From Halomonas sp. M20 (GTDB taxonomy: Bacteria; Pseudomonadota; Gammaproteobacteria; Pseudomonadales; Halomonadaceae): 64,000 bases of DNA. The stretch spans positions 62,001-126,000 of the forward strand of contig NZ_JACNMQ010000006.1 in assembly GCF_020622265.1 (NCBI RefSeq), written 5' to 3'. Each line of letters starts with the position of its first letter. Position 1 is the stretch's first letter. Under the pieces are notes generated by a model. It did not search any database. It was given only the letters and a program-made list of their open reading frames with translations, and had not been told where the DNA came from. Shown one piece after another: positions 27,094 through 36,193 of the stretch. The position numbers and the translations under genes were made by a program.

Positions 27094-28125
27094 ATGAAAG
27101 CACTCGTCTATCATGGTCCTGGCCAGCGTCGCTGGGAGGACAAACCGCGCCCAGGCATCACCAAGCCCACGGATGCGGTGGTGCGCATTACCCATACCAC
27201 CATCTGCGGCACCGACCTGCACATCCTCAAGGGCGACGTACCCGCCGTGGAGGATGGTCGTATCCTCGGCCACGAGGGCGTCGGCGTCGTCGAGGAGGTC
27301 GGCGACGGCGTGAGCCATATTCAGGTCGGCGATGAGGTGCTGATTTCCTGCATCACCTCGTGTGGCCGCTGCGACTATTGCAAGCGGGGTCTCTATGCCC
27401 ACTGCCGCGACGGCGGCTGGATCCTCGGTCACCTGATCGACGGCACCCAGGCCGAGTACGTGCGTATCCCGCACGCGGACAACAGCCTGCACCGTTTACC
27501 CAAGGACATGGACCGCGCCGCGGCGGTAATGCTCAGCGACATTCTGCCTACCGGTCATGAGATCGGCGCCCTGAACGGCGAGGTGGGGCTCGGCGACACG
27601 GTGGCCATCGTCGGCGCCGGCCCCATCGGCCTGGCAGCGCTGATGACCTCCCGCTTCTACTCCCCGGCGCGGATCATCATGGTCGACCCGGACGAGAACC
27701 GCCTGGCCATGGCGAAGCAATTGGGCGCCACCGACACCATCGCCCGGGAGCCGATCGATGCCATCGACGAGCTGACCAATGGCGAAGGCGTGGACGTGGC
27801 CATGGAAGCGGTAGGCATTCCCGAAACCTTCGACATCTGCCAGCGCATCGTCCGCCCGGGGGGGCATATCGCCAACATCGGCGTACACGGCAAGAGCGTC
27901 GAGTTCCGCCTACAGGATCTGTGGATCAAGAATGTCACGGTGCGTACCGGCCTAGTGAACACCAACACGACTCCGGTGCTGATGCGCATCGTCGAGGCCG
28001 GTGGCGTCGAGCCCGCGGGTTTGGTGACCCACCGCTTCAAGCTCGACGACATCGAGAAGGCCTACGATATCTTCAGCGAAGCGGCGAAGGAGCAGGCCAT
28101 CAAGATGCTGCTGACCGCCGAGTGA
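27094..28125 (+). CDS. Zinc-dependent alcohol dehydrogenase family protein
   Basis: 343 residues from the ATG at 27094 (AAGGAGG upstream). MDR family: catalytic-zinc ligands in CGTDLHILKG and GHEGVGVVEEVG, structural-zinc site CGRCDYCKRGLYAHC (near 95-110), and the nucleotide fold VAIVGAGPIGLAALM. Oxidises or reduces an alcohol/aldehyde with NAD(P); substrate unknown. In this cluster it could regenerate NAD+ by reducing aldehydes under low oxygen (inference). Confidence 0.88.
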   Translation: MKALVYHGPGQRRWEDKPRPGITKPTDAVVRITHTTICGTDLHILKGDVPAVEDGRILGHEGVGVVEEVGDGVSHIQVGDEVLISCITSCGRCDYCKRGLYAHCRDGGWILGHLIDGTQAEYVRIPHADNSLHRLPKDMDRAAAVMLSDILPTGHEIGALNGEVGLGDTVAIVGAGPIGLAALMTSRFYSPARIIMVDPDENRLAMAKQLGATDTIAREPIDAIDELTNGEGVDVAMEAVGIPETFDICQRIVRPGGHIANIGVHGKSVEFRLQDLWIKNVTVRTGLVNTNTTPVLMRIVEAGGVEPAGLVTHRFKLDDIEKAYDIFSEAAKEQAIKMLLTAE

Positions 28126-28198
28126 TGCTCACCCTCATCGGAAATGACGGTCACTTCGAGGCCGCTGAATATCGATCATGCGAATAAGGAGCACAAGC

Positions 28199-28981
28199 AT
28201 GGAGTTGAAAGGCAAGACGATCGCGATCACCGGCGCCGCCCAGGGGCTTGGTCGAGCCATGGCGGTACACCTCGCACAATGCGGTGCACAGCCCGCCCTG
28301 CTGGACAGGGATGAGGAGGGCCTGCGGCAGACCCACGCCGCTTGTGGGCAAGCAGGAGCGCGCAGTCGGTACTATCCCGTGGATATCACCGAGGAAACCC
28401 AGGTGGAAGCGTGTTTCCAGGCGTTGGCGAATGATTTCGGCACACTGGATGGGGTGATCAACAACGCCGGCATTACCCAGGATGGCCTGCTGGTCAAGGC
28501 CAAGGACGGCCAGGTCGTCAAAAAGATGTCATTGGCGGACTGGGACGCGGTCTCGCATATCGATATGCGTGGCGTCTTTCTGTGCGCCCGAGAGGCGACG
28601 GCGCGCATGATCGAGGCCCGAGCGGATGACACCGCCCGCCAATTCCCTGGGCTGATCCTTAACATTTCGAGTATCAGCCGTGCGGGCAATATCGGGCAGA
28701 CCAACTACTCGGCGGCAAAGTCGGGGGTGGATGCGATGACCGTCACCTGGGCCAAGGAGCTCGCCCGCCACAACATCCGTGTCGCCGCCATCGCTCCAGG
28801 ATTCTTCCGCACGGCCATGGTCGAGGCAATGCCCGACAAGATCCTCGACAAGCTGCGGGCCCAGATCCCGCTGGGACGGCTCGGCGATCCTGAAGAGGTC
28901 GCGCACGCGGCGCAGTTCATCTTCGAAAACGACTACTTCAATGGCCGCATCCTGGCGTTGGATGGCGGGCTGCGTTTGTAG
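28199..28981 (+). CDS. Short-chain dehydrogenase, FabG/acetoacetyl-CoA reductase-like
   Basis: 260 residues from the ATG at 28199, with AAGGAG upstream. Classical SDR: GAAQGLGRAMAV near the N-terminus, INNAGITQDG, the catalytic Ser of NISSISRAGN and YSAAK. The C-terminus reads NGRILALDGGLRL. It could be the NADPH-dependent acetoacetyl-CoA reductase of the PHB pathway (PhaB role) or a FabG-type reductase. Position after phaC-phaA favours the former, which is inference. Confidence 0.85.
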   Translation: MELKGKTIAITGAAQGLGRAMAVHLAQCGAQPALLDRDEEGLRQTHAACGQAGARSRYYPVDITEETQVEACFQALANDFGTLDGVINNAGITQDGLLVKAKDGQVVKKMSLADWDAVSHIDMRGVFLCAREATARMIEARADDTARQFPGLILNISSISRAGNIGQTNYSAAKSGVDAMTVTWAKELARHNIRVAAIAPGFFRTAMVEAMPDKILDKLRAQIPLGRLGDPEEVAHAAQFIFENDYFNGRILALDGGLRL

Positions 28982-29033
28982 ACGGGGGCGCAGCAAGAAG
29001 GCGTGGTTCTGACTTATAAAGGAGTGAACAGCA

Positions 29034-29234
29034 ATGAAACGCGAACGCGTGGAGCAAAAGTCTTTCGTGGATCCGGTTTGCGGCATGCAGGTCAGCTACA
29101 AGACCGCCGCCGCGGAGTCCGACTATCACGGTAAACACTATTACTTCTGTGCGACGGCCTGCCGCGAACAGTTCGACGCGGATCCCGCGCGCTATGTTCG
29201 TACGCACCGCCAGCATGGGTCGAGACGTGGGTGA
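29034..29234 (+). CDS. Small YHS-domain protein
   Basis: 66 residues, no membrane anchor. DPVCGMQVSYKTAAAESDYH, then YYFCATACREQFDADPARYV, with both Cys motifs expected in a metal-binding YHS domain. ATAAAGGAG precedes the ATG. It overlaps the following oxidoreductase start by 20 bases. Third YHS sequence in the island. Confidence 0.85.
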   Translation: MKRERVEQKSFVDPVCGMQVSYKTAAAESDYHGKHYYFCATACREQFDADPARYVRTHRQHGSRRG

Positions 29235-30453
29235 ACGTCGAGGCCCTTCAGCCGTGATCCAGGCCCCGACCGTCTGCGCCGATCCCACGCACCGGGAGCC
29301 CGTGACCGTGATCGGCGCGGGCCCCGCCGGGCTGGCCTGCGCCATCGTTCTGGCGCGCGACGGGCAGCGCGTGATCGTGCACGAGCGCCGCGGCCGCGTT
29401 GGCGCCCGCTTCCACGGCGACTTCCAGGGGCTCGAGAGCTGGAGCGACGGCATCGATGTACTCGATGAGCTCACGAGTGCGGGAATCCGGCCCAGCTTCG
29501 AGCATCATGCCATCTCTCGGGTCACGGCCTTCGATGGCTGGGGCGGTCGCCACGAGGTTCGCTCGGACAAGCCGTTGTACTACCTGGTGCGGCGTGGGTC
29601 GGGAACGGATACGCTGGATCACGCGCTGTTCGAACAGGCCCAGGCCAGCGGCGTGGAGGTAAGGCTGTCCTCTCCCATCAAGAGTACTTCCGGCCCCGCC
29701 GTCGTGGCCACGGGGCCGGTGCTCGCCAACGTCATGGCGGTGGGCTACCTGTTCGAGACCACCATGCCGGACGGCCAGTGGGCCTGCTTCAGCGACCGCC
29801 TGGCGCCGGGCGGCTACGCCTACCTGCTGGTGCGGAATGGCCAGGGTACCGTCGCCACCTGTCTGTTCCGGGAGTTCACCCATAGCGACGCGTTCCTGGC
29901 GCGCACGATCGCCTTCTTTATTGAGCATGCCGGGCTGGACATGCGCGCCGCGCGTCCTTTCGGTGGGGTCGGCAACTATGGACCGCCCTGCCGGGGCGAG
30001 CACGAGGGACGCCTGCTGGTGGGCGAGCATGCGGGCTTTCAGGATGCACTGGCGGGCTTCGGCATGCGTTATGCCCTGCGCTCGGGCGTCCTGGCCGCGC
30101 GCAGCCTGCTGGAGGGTAGCGATTACGACTCGCTGTGGCGACGCTCGCTGCTGCCGGCCATCCGCCAGGGCATCGGCAACCGACTGCTGTACGCGAAGGT
30201 CGGTGACCGAGGACGACGGGCCATGTTTCGCCGGCTGGCGGCGGGAGATGCGCGCCCGATGCTCGCCAAGCTATACCGCCCGAGCCTGTTGGGCCGGGTC
30301 CTGTACCCATTCGCGCGACGCCACGGACGCATACCCCAGCACGATCCGGACTGCTGCGACAACGCCTGCACCTGCCTGCGTTGCCTGTGCGGGCGTCATA
30401 TCAACTCGGGGGCCGCCGCGTCGCGGCAGGATCCTCGGCCGCTGGAATTCTAG
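29215..30453 (+). CDS. FAD-dependent oxidoreductase (geranylgeranyl-reductase-like)
   Basis: 412 residues from the ATG at 29215. N-terminal FAD fold VTVIGAGPAGLACAIVLARD and a substrate-domain pattern similar to geranylgeranyl reductase/monooxygenase-like flavoproteins; a later GEHAGFQDALAGFGMRYALR is the second FAD contact. An unusual Cys-rich C-terminus (DCCDNACTCLRCLCGRH) suggests a metal or cluster site. Substrate unknown. The start is uncertain because no strong ribosome site is seen; it overlaps the YHS gene. Confidence 0.75.
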   Translation: MGRDVGERRGPSAVIQAPTVCADPTHREPVTVIGAGPAGLACAIVLARDGQRVIVHERRGRVGARFHGDFQGLESWSDGIDVLDELTSAGIRPSFEHHAISRVTAFDGWGGRHEVRSDKPLYYLVRRGSGTDTLDHALFEQAQASGVEVRLSSPIKSTSGPAVVATGPVLANVMAVGYLFETTMPDGQWACFSDRLAPGGYAYLLVRNGQGTVATCLFREFTHSDAFLARTIAFFIEHAGLDMRAARPFGGVGNYGPPCRGEHEGRLLVGEHAGFQDALAGFGMRYALRSGVLAARSLLEGSDYDSLWRRSLLPAIRQGIGNRLLYAKVGDRGRRAMFRRLAAGDARPMLAKLYRPSLLGRVLYPFARRHGRIPQHDPDCCDNACTCLRCLCGRHINSGAAASRQDPRPLEF

Positions 30454-30470
30454 GGAGATAGAAAACAAAC

Positions 30471-31253
30471 ATGGAAACCATTGACATGAAAGGACGCAAG
30501 GGCTTGGTCGTGGGCATCGCCAACGAACATAGCCTGGCCTGGTCGGCCGCCCGGCATTTTCGCCATGCCGGCGCGGAGTTGGCGCTTACCTATCTCAACG
30601 ACAAGGCCCGTCCCCATGTCGAGCCGCTGGCCCGGGAGGTGGATGCCGGGCTCTTGCTGCCCTGCGACGTGACGGTGCCGGGGCAGCTGGAGGCGGTGAT
30701 CGAGGCGATCCGCCAGCGCTGGGGGCGGCTGGACTTCCTCATGCACGCCATCGCCTGGGCCCGCAAGGAGGAGCTGCACGGACGCCTCACGGACTGCTCG
30801 GCGGAGGGCTTCGCGGAGTCGATGCTGGTGTCCTGCCACTCGCTGATCCGCATGGCCCAGTTGGCCGAGCCGTTGATGGACCGGGGCGGCAGCCTCATGA
30901 CGCTGAGCTACGTCGGTGCCGAGAAGGTCGTCGATCACTACAACGTCATGGGGCCCGTCAAGGCCGCGCTGGAGGCCTCGGTGCGCTACCTGGCCCACGA
31001 ACTGGGCCCCCGCAACATCCGCGTCAACGCGCTCTCCGCCGGTACGGTCAAGACCCGGGCGGCCTCCGGTATCGAGCATTTCGACGAACTGCTCAACGAG
31101 TCCGCGAAGCGGGCGCCGCTGCGCCGCACCGTGGAGGCCGACGAGGTCGGTCGCACCGCGCTGGTGTTGGCCAGCGACTACACCACGGCGATCACCGGCG
31201 AGGTGCTCTACGTCGACGCCGGCTTTCATGCCGCCGGCATGGTATTTCACTGA
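30471..31253 (+). CDS. FabI-like enoyl-ACP reductase
   Basis: 260 residues. FabI features: GIANEHSLAWSAARHF (cofactor loop of FabI type), the catalytic Tyr and Lys spaced as YNVMGPVKAALEAS, and NIRVNALSAGTVKTRAASGI. In a normal FabI this reduces enoyl-ACP with NAD(P)H in fatty acid synthesis. Here it is a paralogue within an accessory cluster next to cfa, so it may tune membrane lipids or reduce other enoyl thioesters. A fragment of a second copy lies near 47023-47226. Confidence 0.88.
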   Translation: METIDMKGRKGLVVGIANEHSLAWSAARHFRHAGAELALTYLNDKARPHVEPLAREVDAGLLLPCDVTVPGQLEAVIEAIRQRWGRLDFLMHAIAWARKEELHGRLTDCSAEGFAESMLVSCHSLIRMAQLAEPLMDRGGSLMTLSYVGAEKVVDHYNVMGPVKAALEASVRYLAHELGPRNIRVNALSAGTVKTRAASGIEHFDELLNESAKRAPLRRTVEADEVGRTALVLASDYTTAITGEVLYVDAGFHAAGMVFH

Positions 31254-31290
31254 GTCATGACATTTCACTGCAACTAGCAAGGAGGCTTCC

Positions 31291-32518
31291 ATGATGTTGT
31301 CGGCATTTCTCAGCCGCATCGTTCGGGTCGGAGAGCTCACGGTGATAACGCCGTCCGGGCGGCGGCAGCGTTTCGGGCCGGGTGGCGCGCCCGCGGTCAC
31401 GGTGCGGCTCCACCACCGGGCGCTCTATCGCAAACTGATCATGAACCCCGATCTGTATCTGGGCGAGGCCTACATGGACGGGACCTTGACCGTGGAGGAG
31501 GGGAGCCTGCGCGACTTGCTCGAGCTCTGCACCGCCAACGGCGAGGCTCTCGATAGCCATCCGATTCAGCGGGTGCGGCGGCGGCTCGGCCGGCCCCTGC
31601 GTTATCTGCAGCAGTACAATCCGCTCGGCCGCTCGCGCGCGAATGTCGCCCATCATTACGATCTCTCGGCCGAGCTGTTCGATCTATTCCTCGACCGGGA
31701 TCGCCAGTATTCCTGCGCCTATTTCCCGGACGGCAACGAGAGCCTCGAGCAGGCGCAGGAGAAAAAGAAGCGCCATATCGCCGCCAAGCTGTTGTTGCAG
31801 CCGGACATGCGCGTGCTCGATATCGGCTCGGGCTGGGGCGGCCTCGCCCTGCATATCGCCGAGAGCGCCGGGGCCCGTGTCAAGGGGATCACCCTCTCCG
31901 AGGAGCAGTTGAAGGTCGCCCAGCAGCGGGCGGTGCGCTCCGGGCTGGCCGAGCGTGCGCGCTTCGAGCTGCTCGACTACCGAGCGGAGCGCGAGGTCTA
32001 CGACCGGATCGTCTCGGTCGGCATGTTCGAGCACGTCGGGGTGTCGCACTATGGGGGGGTTCTTCCGCACCCTGAAGGGCCTGCTCAAGCCCGACGGCGT
32101 CGCCCTGATCCATGCCATCGGGCGCATGGAGCCGCCGGGGCAAACCAATCCCTGGCTGCGCAAGTACATCTTCCCGGGCGGCTATTGCCCCGCGCTCTCG
32201 GAGGTGCTGGCCGCGGTGGAAAAGGCCGGCCTGTGGGTAACGGACATCGAGGTGCTGCGCCTCGACTATGCGGAGACGCTGCGGGAGTGGGCGCGACGCT
32301 TCGCGGCCAACCGCGAGCAGGTGCGTGCATTCTACGACGAACGCTTCTGTCGCATGTGGGAATTCTATCTAAACATGTGCGAGATGGCCTTTCGCAACGG
32401 ACCGATAATGGTCTTCCAGATCCAGCTCACACGCCAGCGGGACGCCGTTCCCTCGCACCGGAACTACATCGCGGATTGGGAGCATGCCCTGGAAAACGAC
32501 GCCAACGAAGTCGCGTGA
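31291..32518 (+). pseudogene. cfa: Cyclopropane-fatty-acyl-phospholipid synthase, frameshifted
   Basis: The N-terminal frame (from ATG 31291, AAGGAGG upstream) contains NVAHHYDLSAELFDLFLDRD, SCAYFPDG and the SAM-binding VLDIGSGWGGLALHIAE, up to FEHVGVSHYG. The C-terminal part (FFRTLKGLLKPDG ... YFN-type end with RNYIADWEHAL) continues in the +1 frame. The shift coincides with a run of seven G at 32053-32059; six G would restore one frame of about 408 residues. Either a sequencing error or real inactivation (possibly phase variable). The intact enzyme adds a methylene from SAM to unsaturated phospholipid acyl chains. Confidence 0.9.
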
Positions 32519-32595
32519 GCGGGTCGGGTCGGAAGGTGGTTTTACTGTTGGGAGCGGTGCTCGCCGGATTCCACTGAGGTGAGTAAGGAGACTTC

Positions 32596-32649
32596 ATGGT
32601 ATTTTTGGCATTCTTCAGCCGTCTGGCTCATGAGTACGGTACCGCATGA
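32596..32649 (+). other. 17-codon leader, remnant of a second cfa 5' end
   Basis: MVFLAFFSRLAHEYGTA ends at a TGA overlapping the MFS ATG (ATGA). AAGGAG and the first codons resemble the cfa start at 31291 (MMLSAFLSRI). It appears to be the stub of a deleted cfa copy whose translation now couples to the MFS gene. Confidence 0.5.
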
Positions 32650-33986
32650 GCGAGAACGGAAAGCTAAGTAATGGCGACACCGACGTGAGCCTTGATCTCG
32701 GGCATCCGCGAGACCCGAACGGCAATGCGAGCGACCGTTCGATTGGTGTGGTGGCAAAATCTAGCGCTGGTTTCAATACCCTGCTCGCCGCCACTTTCGT
32801 CGTCTTCCTCGGCTACGGCACGGTGCTGCCGATCCTGCCGCTGTTCCTCGACCGCGTGCTGGCAGTGACTACCCCCGGGGACGTATCGCTGCACACCGGG
32901 CTGCTGACGGGGGTGTATACGCTGGCCTTGTTCGGCTTCGCCCCACTATGGGGAAGTCTCTCCGACCGCCTGGGCCGGCGGCCCGTCCTGCTGTGGGGGC
33001 TGGCAGGGTTTGCACTGGCCATGCTGGGGTTCAGCCTGACTCGAAACCTGCCACTCGCCTATGGAGTACGGGCCCTTGCCGGCGCCTTCGCGGCGGCGGT
33101 GATCCCGGTGGCACTGGCGCAGGCGGCCGAGTGTGACGATGCGACACGCCGTGCACGTCGTTTCGCTTGGCTCAGTGCCGCCTCCACCCTGGGCTTCCTG
33201 TCCGGCCCCATGCTCAGCGGTTGGCTCGCCAGCATTCCGATGGTGATGCCGCAATCCGAGATGCTGCTCGGCGGACCCGTGGCCTGGCCCTTCGTGGTCA
33301 CGGCGGGACTCGCCGGTGCGGTGTGGCTGTTGCTCTACCATCACGTTCGCGAACAGTCGGCACACCGTCCGCCTGCCGACGAGCCTGCCGGTGAGCCGGC
33401 GTCGCCTCGGGCCATCGGTGGCTTTCTGACGCTGACGCTGCTGGCGATGCTGGGCCTGGGGGCCTTCGAGGTGGGCCTCAGCCTGCAGGCGCGACAGTCA
33501 ATCGGTCTCGACCCCTTCAGGGTCGGATTGCTGTTCACGGAGTGCAGCCTGGTGATGCTGGCGGTGCAGCTGCTGTGGTCGGCATACCCACCGAAACGAC
33601 TCTCCCCCGGCCATCTGATCGGCGGGGCCTTCCTGCTGATGGCCGGGGGCATTCTCGGCCTCCCCTACGCCTCGGGCTTCTGGGAGGCATTCGTCGTGGT
33701 GGGGCTGTTGGGCGCCGGATCGGGACTACTGATTCCTTTGCTGGCCTATCAGGTCTCCCTGGCCAGCGGGCCGGCACAGGGTGCGGCGCTGGGCAAGCAG
33801 ACCGCCTTGGCCAGCCTCGGGCAAGCCGTGGGGTCTGCGGGCGCCGGGATGCTGTTCGTGGGTAGTGCGCTCGGCACGTACTGGGGGCTTGCGGTCGTGC
33901 TTTTCGTTACTGCCATCGTCACTTTCGTTGTTCACTATCATCCTCGCGTGATAGCACTGGTTAAACACGCACCGCGTCAGGATTGA
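32646..33986 (+). CDS. MFS transporter
   Basis: 446 residues, about 12 hydrophobic segments. The loop 2-3 signature is present (GSLSDRLGRRPVLLWG), and similar charged loop sequences occur later. The N-terminal 40 residues are polar and atypical. Drug/metabolite efflux of the DHA type is likely, substrate unknown. Translation starts at an ATG overlapping a 17-codon leader. A degraded copy of its middle portion lies at 47227-47560. Confidence 0.87.
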   Translation: MSENGKLSNGDTDVSLDLGHPRDPNGNASDRSIGVVAKSSAGFNTLLAATFVVFLGYGTVLPILPLFLDRVLAVTTPGDVSLHTGLLTGVYTLALFGFAPLWGSLSDRLGRRPVLLWGLAGFALAMLGFSLTRNLPLAYGVRALAGAFAAAVIPVALAQAAECDDATRRARRFAWLSAASTLGFLSGPMLSGWLASIPMVMPQSEMLLGGPVAWPFVVTAGLAGAVWLLLYHHVREQSAHRPPADEPAGEPASPRAIGGFLTLTLLAMLGLGAFEVGLSLQARQSIGLDPFRVGLLFTECSLVMLAVQLLWSAYPPKRLSPGHLIGGAFLLMAGGILGLPYASGFWEAFVVVGLLGAGSGLLIPLLAYQVSLASGPAQGAALGKQTALASLGQAVGSAGAGMLFVGSALGTYWGLAVVLFVTAIVTFVVHYHPRVIALVKHAPRQD

Positions 33987-34014
33987 AGGGGAATGTTTCC
34001 TGTGTTTTTCAAGC

Positions 34015-34056
34015 TTGATATGGGTCAATGGGCAGATGGCATCACTGGCCTAAAGT
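34015..34056 (+). promoter_or_regulatory. FNR/Anr-type box with class II -10 ahead of V-ATPase operon
   Basis: TTGAT-ATGG-GTCAA at 34015-34028 (one mismatch to the palindrome) and TAAAGT at 34051-34056; centre distance 32 bp. It lies about 120 bp upstream of the B-subunit start. Confidence 0.6.
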
Positions 34057-34172
34057 AAGGGGACCGCTTCCCACCAGCGGCTTTCCCTCTCGACGAATTT
34101 CGCGTTGTCCCCGGCAGCGTCGCTTGCATCGTGCCGAGACAACCCCCTCTTGTGTGGAGTCATCGGCCCGGC

Positions 34173-34787
34173 ATGTCACAACCCCTCAGTCACTATCGCA
34201 ATATCCTCAGTATCGTCGGCGGCATCGTCCGAGTACGTGTGCCCCAAGGCGATGAAAACCGAGCCTCCCCGGCGCGCTTTCGCGATCTCGCCAGCCTGCG
34301 CAAGGCCGACGGCGAGACGGTGCTCGCCCAGGTGATCCGCATCGATGACGATGTGGTCTCGCTGCAGGTCTTCGGCGGTACCGCCGGCCTGACCACCCAG
34401 GCCTCGATCCGCTTCCTCGGTCACCCCATGCGGGTCATCTGCTCCCAGAATGTGCTGGGGCGGGCCTTCAACAGCCTCGGCGAGCCCATGGATCGCGGCC
34501 CGGCGCTCGGCGAGGATCGTCGAGTGGACATCGGCGACCCCTCGGTGAATCCCATGCGCCGGGTGATGCCGAGCCGCATGATCCGCACCGACGTGCCGAT
34601 GATCGACGTCTTCAACACCCTGGTGGAGAGCCAGAAGATTCCCATCTTCTCGGTGGCCGGGGAGCCCTACAATGCTTTGCTTGCTCGCATCGCCATTCAC
34701 GCCGATGCGGACGTGGTGGTGTTCGGCGGCATGGGGCTGATCTTCGACGACTACCACTACTTTCGGGGTATCCGGATTAAGTGGTAG
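34173..34787 (+). pseudogene. atpB: V-type ATPase subunit B, 5' part (gene split by transposon)
   Basis: Starts MSQPLSHYRNILSIVGGIVR and covers the N-terminal barrel and part of the nucleotide-binding domain (QVIRIDDDVVSLQVFGGTAG, FNSLGEPMDRGPAL, PMIDVFNTLVESQKIPIFSV). The native sequence ends at DDYHYFR; the last six codons (GIRIKW) come from the ISL3 element. Removing the element and one 8-bp duplicate joins this to the part at 39916 and gives 461 codons with no frame change. The B subunit is essential to the V1 head, so the complex is probably inactive here unless another B gene exists. Confidence 0.93.
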
Positions 34788-34813
34788 ATGGAGCCCCTTG
34801 CTCCTTCGAACCC

Positions 34814-36136
34814 TTAACTCTTCCAGAAGGTTGATAGATCGACGCCGTAGTTTTTCTCAGGCTCGGGAAGACCCATGCTGTAGGTCATGGTGGCCTTGCC
34901 CAGGAAGGGGGATTCCTTGGTCTGCGGCACCTTCTTCTTGTGCTTGGTGGTGTAGAGCATCCGGGCCCGCATCACCTCGAATGAGTAGCCACGGCCATCG
35001 CGGTTCTTATCCTTGGCCAGCCGGTTGATTGACTCCGTGAAGGCGTTGGTGATCGGGATGTCGGTCTCGAAGTAGGTCAGCATCTCCTCATGCCAGCCAC
35101 TGATAGCACTGACGAGATCTTTCCAGACCTCCTTTTGCCCCTGTGGGATGTCGTCAATCCAGGCAGTCAGCGCCTTCTCGGCGTCACGCCGGGTTGTGGC
35201 GTCCCAGATGTGGAAGAACCGCTCCTTGTGCTCGTAGGCCGCCAAGAGCTGGGGGAATGCCCCTGTCCAGGTCTCCATGATGAGCCGTTCGCGATCTGAG
35301 ACATCGTGAGCGCGCTTCAGCAGGATCTTCCGGTCACCCTTGAGGGTTCGGCGCTGGTTGGACGTCAGCTTTTTCCTGAGCCCCTTGCGGACCTTTTCCA
35401 AGGCCTCGTTGGCCATTCGCACGACGTGGAACTTATCGACCACAATGCGAGCCTGCGGCAGCACCGCCTGGACAGCACGGCGGTAGGGTTTCCACATATC
35501 CATGCTGACGATCTCGACCTGGTGGCGCTCGGTCATGCTCATGAGGCGCCTCGTCACCGCGTCCTGCTGGCGACCGGGCAGCAGGTCCAGTAGGGTACGC
35601 TCCTCCAGGTTGGTCAGGATGCAGCGGTAGCGGCGGTTCAGGTACAGCTCGTCGATCCCCAGGCAGCGGGGTGTCTCGAAGCGATGCCAGGCTGCCAGGA
35701 ACTCAGCCTTCTTCTTGAATATCTCGCGGACAGTCTTCTCGTCGAGGCCCGTGGTATCAGCCACGTAGGCGTAGGGGTGATTGAAGGCTTCCTTCTCGAC
35801 GTGGTTGTAAAGCCTCCGCGTCATGCGGTGATCGTCTACCATTTCCGGAAGAGCTGGCCGGAACGTCCTTCCACACGCCCGGCAGGTGTAGCGGCGACGG
35901 ACCACCCAGAGGGTGACCCGCCTTCCGTGGATGGGTAGGTCGCGATAGGCCACATCGCGCTTGCCGAACCTGACAAACTCACTCTCAACGCCGCATTCCT
36001 CGCAAGCTAGAGGCTCAGGAGCTTCGACCTGGTAGTGGAGATCATGCTCTTCCATCTTGGTGGCTAGGACGTGGTACTCGGGAAGGTGCAGGATGTTGTC
36101 AGGCAAGCTGGTCATGCAAACTTTCCTTGTCGACAT
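34814..36136 (-). CDS. ISL3-family transposase
   Basis: 440 residues. An N-terminal zinc ribbon (CEECGVESEFVRFG ... YTCRACGRTF) is followed by a helix-turn-helix and the DDE_Tnp_ISL3 domain, with Asp in LGIDELYLNRRY and IVVDKFHVVRMANEALEKVR and a distal Glu region TNAFTESINRLAKDKNRDGR. The ATG at 36115 (MTSLPDNILHLPEY) is an alternative start. Complete and presumably able to move the 5.1-kb element. Confidence 0.92.
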   Translation of the reverse strand: MSTRKVCMTSLPDNILHLPEYHVLATKMEEHDLHYQVEAPEPLACEECGVESEFVRFGKRDVAYRDLPIHGRRVTLWVVRRRYTCRACGRTFRPALPEMVDDHRMTRRLYNHVEKEAFNHPYAYVADTTGLDEKTVREIFKKKAEFLAAWHRFETPRCLGIDELYLNRRYRCILTNLEERTLLDLLPGRQQDAVTRRLMSMTERHQVEIVSMDMWKPYRRAVQAVLPQARIVVDKFHVVRMANEALEKVRKGLRKKLTSNQRRTLKGDRKILLKRAHDVSDRERLIMETWTGAFPQLLAAYEHKERFFHIWDATTRRDAEKALTAWIDDIPQGQKEVWKDLVSAISGWHEEMLTYFETDIPITNAFTESINRLAKDKNRDGRGYSFEVMRARMLYTTKHKKKVPQTKESPFLGKATMTYSMGLPEPEKNYGVDLSTFWKS

Positions 36137-36193
36137 GGTCCATAGATGATTGCGACTCTTTGACCGCGTTGTTTTCTACGAACTGAAGGTGAT

